Positions 60,934 through 64,000 of a stretch of DNA of 64,000 nucleotides are shown here, piece after piece (within the stretch, counting starts at the first letter, position 1; each line of letters starts with the position of its first letter). Location of the stretch: contig JBOEHE010000030.1 in NCBI GenBank assembly GCA_050633785.1, positions 48,505 through 112,504 of the forward strand, read 5' to 3'. The translations under genes and the position numbers were made by a program. Under the pieces are notes generated by a model. That model ran no database searches and was not told where the DNA came from. It saw only the letters and a program-made list of their open reading frames with translations. This stretch comes from CALKZN01 sp050633785. Lineage in GTDB: Bacteria > Pseudomonadota > Gammaproteobacteria > Arenicellales > Arenicellaceae.

Positions 60934-62400
60934 ATGACTTTACATACCCTTAATGGTTTACAGCAGCAACTAACTGCAAAATCCATTTCCAGCGTTGAAT
61001 TAACGACAGACTATTTGCAGAAAATTGCGGCATCCCAGATCAATGCCTTTATTTCGGTCAATACTGACCAGGCGCACAAACAAGCTGAATTGGCAGACCA
61101 GCAACTGGCCAACAATACCGGCCATGAACTCACCGGCATACCCATGGCGCACAAAGACGTATTCTGCACCAAAAACAGTTTAACAACCTGTGGTTCAAAA
61201 ATGCTGGAAAACTTTGTTGCTCCCTATAATGCAACCGTAGTGGAAAAACTGAACCAGGCTGGAGTGGTAACTCTAGGCAAAACCAATATGGATGAATTTG
61301 CCATGGGTTCATCAAATGAGAACTCATATTTCGGCGCAGTATCAAACCCCTGGGATGAATCCCTAGTGCCTGGCGGCAGCTCTGGCGGTTCTGCAGCAGC
61401 AGTCAGCGCTGGATTAACTCCGTTTGCTACTGGCACAGATACCGGCGGTTCTATCCGCCAACCCGCATCGTTTTGCAACCTGGTCGGAATCAAACCCAGC
61501 TATGGCCGCTGTTCCCGTTATGGCATGGTGGCTTTTGCCTCCTCTTTGGATCAGGCAGGCACTTTCACACATACCGCTGAAGATGCAGCCATTGCTCTAA
61601 ATCATATGTGCGGTTTTGACACCAAAGACTCTACGTCACTGAATGTTGACACGCCCGATTTTCGCGCTGAGCTGAATAACCCACTGGACGGTCTGCGCAT
61701 TGGTTTGCCAAAAGAGTTTTTTGGAGAAGGCCTAGACTCTGAAGTTGCCGATCTGATAGAACAGGCCATCAAGCAATTTGAGTCACTGGGCGCAACTGTT
61801 AAATCCATTTCCTTACCCAATAGCCATTTGGCAGTGCCATGTTATTACGTCATTGCTCCAGCAGAGGCCTCTTCCAATCTGTCACGCTTTGATGGCGTGC
61901 GCTACGGCCACCGCGCGGAACAATACACGGATTTGCTGGACATGTACGCAAAATCACGCTCAGAAGGCTTTGGCGATGAAGTCAAACGCCGCATTATGAT
62001 TGGCACCTATGCCCTGTCCTCTGGTTATTACGATGCCTATTATGCAAAAGCACAAAAACTGCGCCGCTTGATCAGTAATGATTTCACCAGCGTTTTTCAT
62101 GACTGTGACATTATCATGGGTCCTACAACCCCCACAGTTGCATTCGCCAAAGGCAGCAAAAACAGTGATCCAGTTTCTATGTATTTAGACGATATTTATA
62201 CCATTCCAGCTAATTTATCAGGCTTACCAGCAGGGTCCATCCCAGCCGGATTCACCAAAGCCGGTTTACCCGTCGGCCTGCATATGATCGCACCACATTT
62301 GCAAGAAGCGAAAATGCTCAACATAGCTCACCAATATCAACAAGCGACTGATTGGCACTTGCAGACACCCACCAGCAACACTACTGGAGGTGCAGCATGA
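60934..62400 (+). CDS. gatA: Asp/Glu-tRNA amidotransferase subunit A
   Basis: GatA is the amidase that releases ammonia from glutamine. The 488-residue product has the Ser-cisSer-Lys triad: Lys in IPMAHKDVFCTK, cis-Ser in VPGGSSGGSAAAV and nucleophile Ser in GTDTGGSIRQPA. It lies 90 bp after gatC and overlaps gatB by 4 bp. Confidence 0.97.
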   Translation: MTLHTLNGLQQQLTAKSISSVELTTDYLQKIAASQINAFISVNTDQAHKQAELADQQLANNTGHELTGIPMAHKDVFCTKNSLTTCGSKMLENFVAPYNATVVEKLNQAGVVTLGKTNMDEFAMGSSNENSYFGAVSNPWDESLVPGGSSGGSAAAVSAGLTPFATGTDTGGSIRQPASFCNLVGIKPSYGRCSRYGMVAFASSLDQAGTFTHTAEDAAIALNHMCGFDTKDSTSLNVDTPDFRAELNNPLDGLRIGLPKEFFGEGLDSEVADLIEQAIKQFESLGATVKSISLPNSHLAVPCYYVIAPAEASSNLSRFDGVRYGHRAEQYTDLLDMYAKSRSEGFGDEVKRRIMIGTYALSSGYYDAYYAKAQKLRRLISNDFTSVFHDCDIIMGPTTPTVAFAKGSKNSDPVSMYLDDIYTIPANLSGLPAGSIPAGFTKAGLPVGLHMIAPHLQEAKMLNIAHQYQQATDWHLQTPTSNTTGGAA

Positions 62401-63842
62401 GTCAGTGGGAAACCGTCATTGGCCTGGAAATTCATGCGCAGCTACAAACCAGCAGCAAAATTTTCTCTGGCAGCTCAACAGCCTATGGCGCAGAACCCAA
62501 CACTCAGGCCAGCGCAGTCGATATCGCCTTACCTGGTGTGTTGCCAGTAGCCAATCTGGAAGCCATCCGCATGGCCATCAAGTTTGGTCTGGCAATCAAT
62601 GCCAACTTAAACCTGCACAATGTCTTTGCGCGAAAGAACTATTTTTACCCTGACTTACCCAAAGGCTACCAGATCTCCCAAATGGATCTGCCTATCGTCG
62701 GCGAAGGCGCTCTGGATATCGAAACCGCCAATGGCACCAAAACCATTGGCGTAACTCGCGCTCATCTGGAAGAAGATGCTGGCAAATCATTGCACGAAGA
62801 TTTCCACGGTATGACTGGCATCGACTTAAACCGTGCTGGTACACCACTGTTGGAAATTGTTTCCGAACCGGATATGCGTAGCGCTCAGGAAGCCGTTGCT
62901 TACTTGAAAAAAATGCACAGTCTGGTGCGTTACCTTGAAATCTGTGATGGCAATATGCAGGAAGGCTCTTTTCGCTGCGATGCCAATGTCTCTGTGCGCC
63001 CGAAAGGCCAGGCAGAATTTGGCACACGCACCGAATTGAAAAATATCAACTCATTTCGCTTTGTTGAAAAGGCCATTGACTTCGAAGTCGAACGCCAAAT
63101 CGAACTAATCGAAGACGGAGGCATTGTTGTTCAGGAAACTCGCCTGTATGACCCAGACAAACACGAAACACGTTCCATGCGCTCAAAAGAAGAAGCACAT
63201 GATTATCGTTATTTTCCAGACCCTGATCTACCACCCATGCATCTGGAGCAAAGCTTTGTCGAAGAAGTTCGACAAACACTGCCGGAATTGCCAGAAGCGA
63301 AAAAAGCGCGTTTTATTGAACAGTATTCTTTGAGCGTTGATGATGCCAACAACCTGACACAATCCAAGGGCGTCGCTGACTATTTTGATGCCGTCATGCA
63401 AACCACCAAAAGCGAAGCCAAAGTGGTCGCTAACTGGATGATTGGCGAGTTGTTTGCCAGCTTGAACAAATCTGATCTGGATATCAAGGCCGCCCCCATC
63501 AACATTGAGCAATTCAGCACACTGTTAACTCGCATCCACGACAAGACCTTATCAGGCAAAACTGCCAAGCAAGTCTTCGCCGCTTTGTGGGAACACCACG
63601 GTGATGAACCAGCCAATGTTGATGACATCATCGACCAGAAAGGCCTGAAACAAATCACCGACACCGGCGCTATCGAAGCCGTAGTTGATGAAGTCATTCA
63701 AGCCTGCCCGGAACAAGTGCAGCAGTTCAAAGACGGCAACGACAAAGTCATTGGCTTTCTAGTCGGGCAAGTGATGCAGAAATCAAAAGGCAAAGCAAAC
63801 CCACAAATGGCCAATGAAATGCTTAGAGCAAAAATGTCTTAA
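62397..63842 (+). CDS. gatB: Asp/Glu-tRNA amidotransferase subunit B
   Basis: GatB binds the tRNA and activates the mischarged amino acid. From ATG 62397 (ATGA overlap with gatA) the protein is 481 residues. Markers are VIGLEIHAQLQTSSKIFSG at the start, YFYPDLPKGYQISQ and RTELKNINSFRF, with the C-terminal YqeY-like domain ending NPQMANEMLRAKM. The frame also opens 15 codons upstream inside gatA. Confidence 0.97.
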   Translation: MSQWETVIGLEIHAQLQTSSKIFSGSSTAYGAEPNTQASAVDIALPGVLPVANLEAIRMAIKFGLAINANLNLHNVFARKNYFYPDLPKGYQISQMDLPIVGEGALDIETANGTKTIGVTRAHLEEDAGKSLHEDFHGMTGIDLNRAGTPLLEIVSEPDMRSAQEAVAYLKKMHSLVRYLEICDGNMQEGSFRCDANVSVRPKGQAEFGTRTELKNINSFRFVEKAIDFEVERQIELIEDGGIVVQETRLYDPDKHETRSMRSKEEAHDYRYFPDPDLPPMHLEQSFVEEVRQTLPELPEAKKARFIEQYSLSVDDANNLTQSKGVADYFDAVMQTTKSEAKVVANWMIGELFASLNKSDLDIKAAPINIEQFSTLLTRIHDKTLSGKTAKQVFAALWEHHGDEPANVDDIIDQKGLKQITDTGAIEAVVDEVIQACPEQVQQFKDGNDKVIGFLVGQVMQKSKGKANPQMANEMLRAKMS

Positions 63843-63849
63843 AGCAAGA

Positions 63850-63902
63850 AACCTCTGTAAAAACCAGGATTGGTCCATCTAACCAACACTTTTGCAGAGG
63901 TT
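63850..63902 (+). terminator. inverted repeat after gatB, possible terminator
   Basis: AACCTCTG (63850-63857) pairs with CAGAGGTT (63895-63902) and the stem can extend with AAAA/TTTT inside. The loop of more than 25 nt is long and there is no clean U run, so termination is uncertain. Confidence 0.4.
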
Positions 63903-63919
63903 GCCTAAATTATTGCTCG

Positions 63920-63945
63920 CACCTATCCTCAAGATAGGTGATAAT
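63920..63945 (+). promoter_or_regulatory. hairpin and -10-like element upstream of the tRNA gene
   Basis: CACCTATC (63920-63927) and GATAGGTG (63933-63940) form an 8-bp dyad with a CTCAA loop. GATAAT (63940-63945) resembles a -10 box about 36 bp before the tRNA. No good -35 is found at 16-18 bp spacing, so the promoter call is weak; the dyad is certain. Confidence 0.35.
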
Positions 63946-63980
63946 ACGCACCGTCCTTATTTCAACCGATTGAAATATGC

Positions 63981-64000
63981 GCGCCCGTAGCTCAGCTGGA
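63981..64000 (+). tRNA. tRNA gene 5' end, probably tRNA-Arg, cut by the window edge
   Basis: GCGCCCGTAGCTCAGCTGGA is a tRNA 5' half-arm: acceptor strand GCGCCCG, TA, and D-arm GCTCAGCTGGA. The same first 20 bases begin E. coli tRNA-Arg(CCG) as I recall it. The anticodon lies outside, so the amino acid is a guess. Confidence 0.75.

Noticed and set aside
1..64000. CRISPR arrays, insertion sequences, integrases and prophage genes
   Set aside because: No regularly spaced direct repeats other than the coding 99-bp array, no transposase or integrase sequence was recognised on either strand.

Overview
The window is a chromosomal segment of a gammaproteobacterium, by eye in the low-to-mid 40s % GC. 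The evidence is gene content and order: lptD-surA divergent from amgK-murU, mreBCD-mrdA-rodA-mltB-rlpA-dacA-ybeD-lipB divergent from gatCAB, a gammaproteobacterial-type pst-phoU cluster, DksA, DUF1244 and DUF2288 proteins. Three TRAP-type binding proteins fit an aquatic or marine heterotroph. I cannot name a genus. I saw no insertion sequence, prophage or CRISPR array.

Left part (1-12.6 kb, all minus strand): a urea block. The five-gene urea ABC transporter urtABCDE is followed by ureDABCE and a truncated ureF, with gaps that suggest one transcript of more than 10 kb. A sigma-54 promoter (GG-N10-GC) and a near-consensus NtrC site lie upstream of urtA, so the block is predicted to be switched on by nitrogen limitation. 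Upstream are an ECF sigma factor with a Cys-rich tail and a small exported NTF2-like protein whose N-terminus resembles that of UrtA.

Middle part (12.6-35 kb): transaldolase and parC (minus strand), then a plus-strand three-subunit 2-oxoacid oxidoreductase operon (kor) with its own flavin/NAD(P)-type subunit. Convergent to it is the most unusual locus: an orphan TakP-like TRAP binding protein, a membrane-bound CheA-like kinase (PAS, Hpt, HATPase, no CheW-type domain), a single-domain response regulator and a CheX-type phosphatase, with no TRAP permease. A UmuD-like self-cleaving protein with a long N-terminal extension follows, with a perfect 11-bp dyad in its promoter region; then a second TakP-like binding protein, a cytosolic M48 peptidase with a TerB-like tail, small hypotheticals, a third TRAP binding protein and tex.

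Right part (35-64 kb): two small hypothetical genes, pstSCAB-phoU with a Pho box and an intercistronic hairpin after pstS, a lipoprotein built from exact 99-bp tandem repeats, dksA, surA/lptD, amgK/murU, a long cell-shape and peptidoglycan operon (mreB to DUF1244) and gatCAB. The window ends inside a tRNA gene, probably tRNA-Arg.

Functional picture: nitrogen scavenging (urea), phosphate scavenging (pst), 2-oxoacid oxidation and possibly 2-oxoacid sensing next to each other, and core envelope biogenesis.
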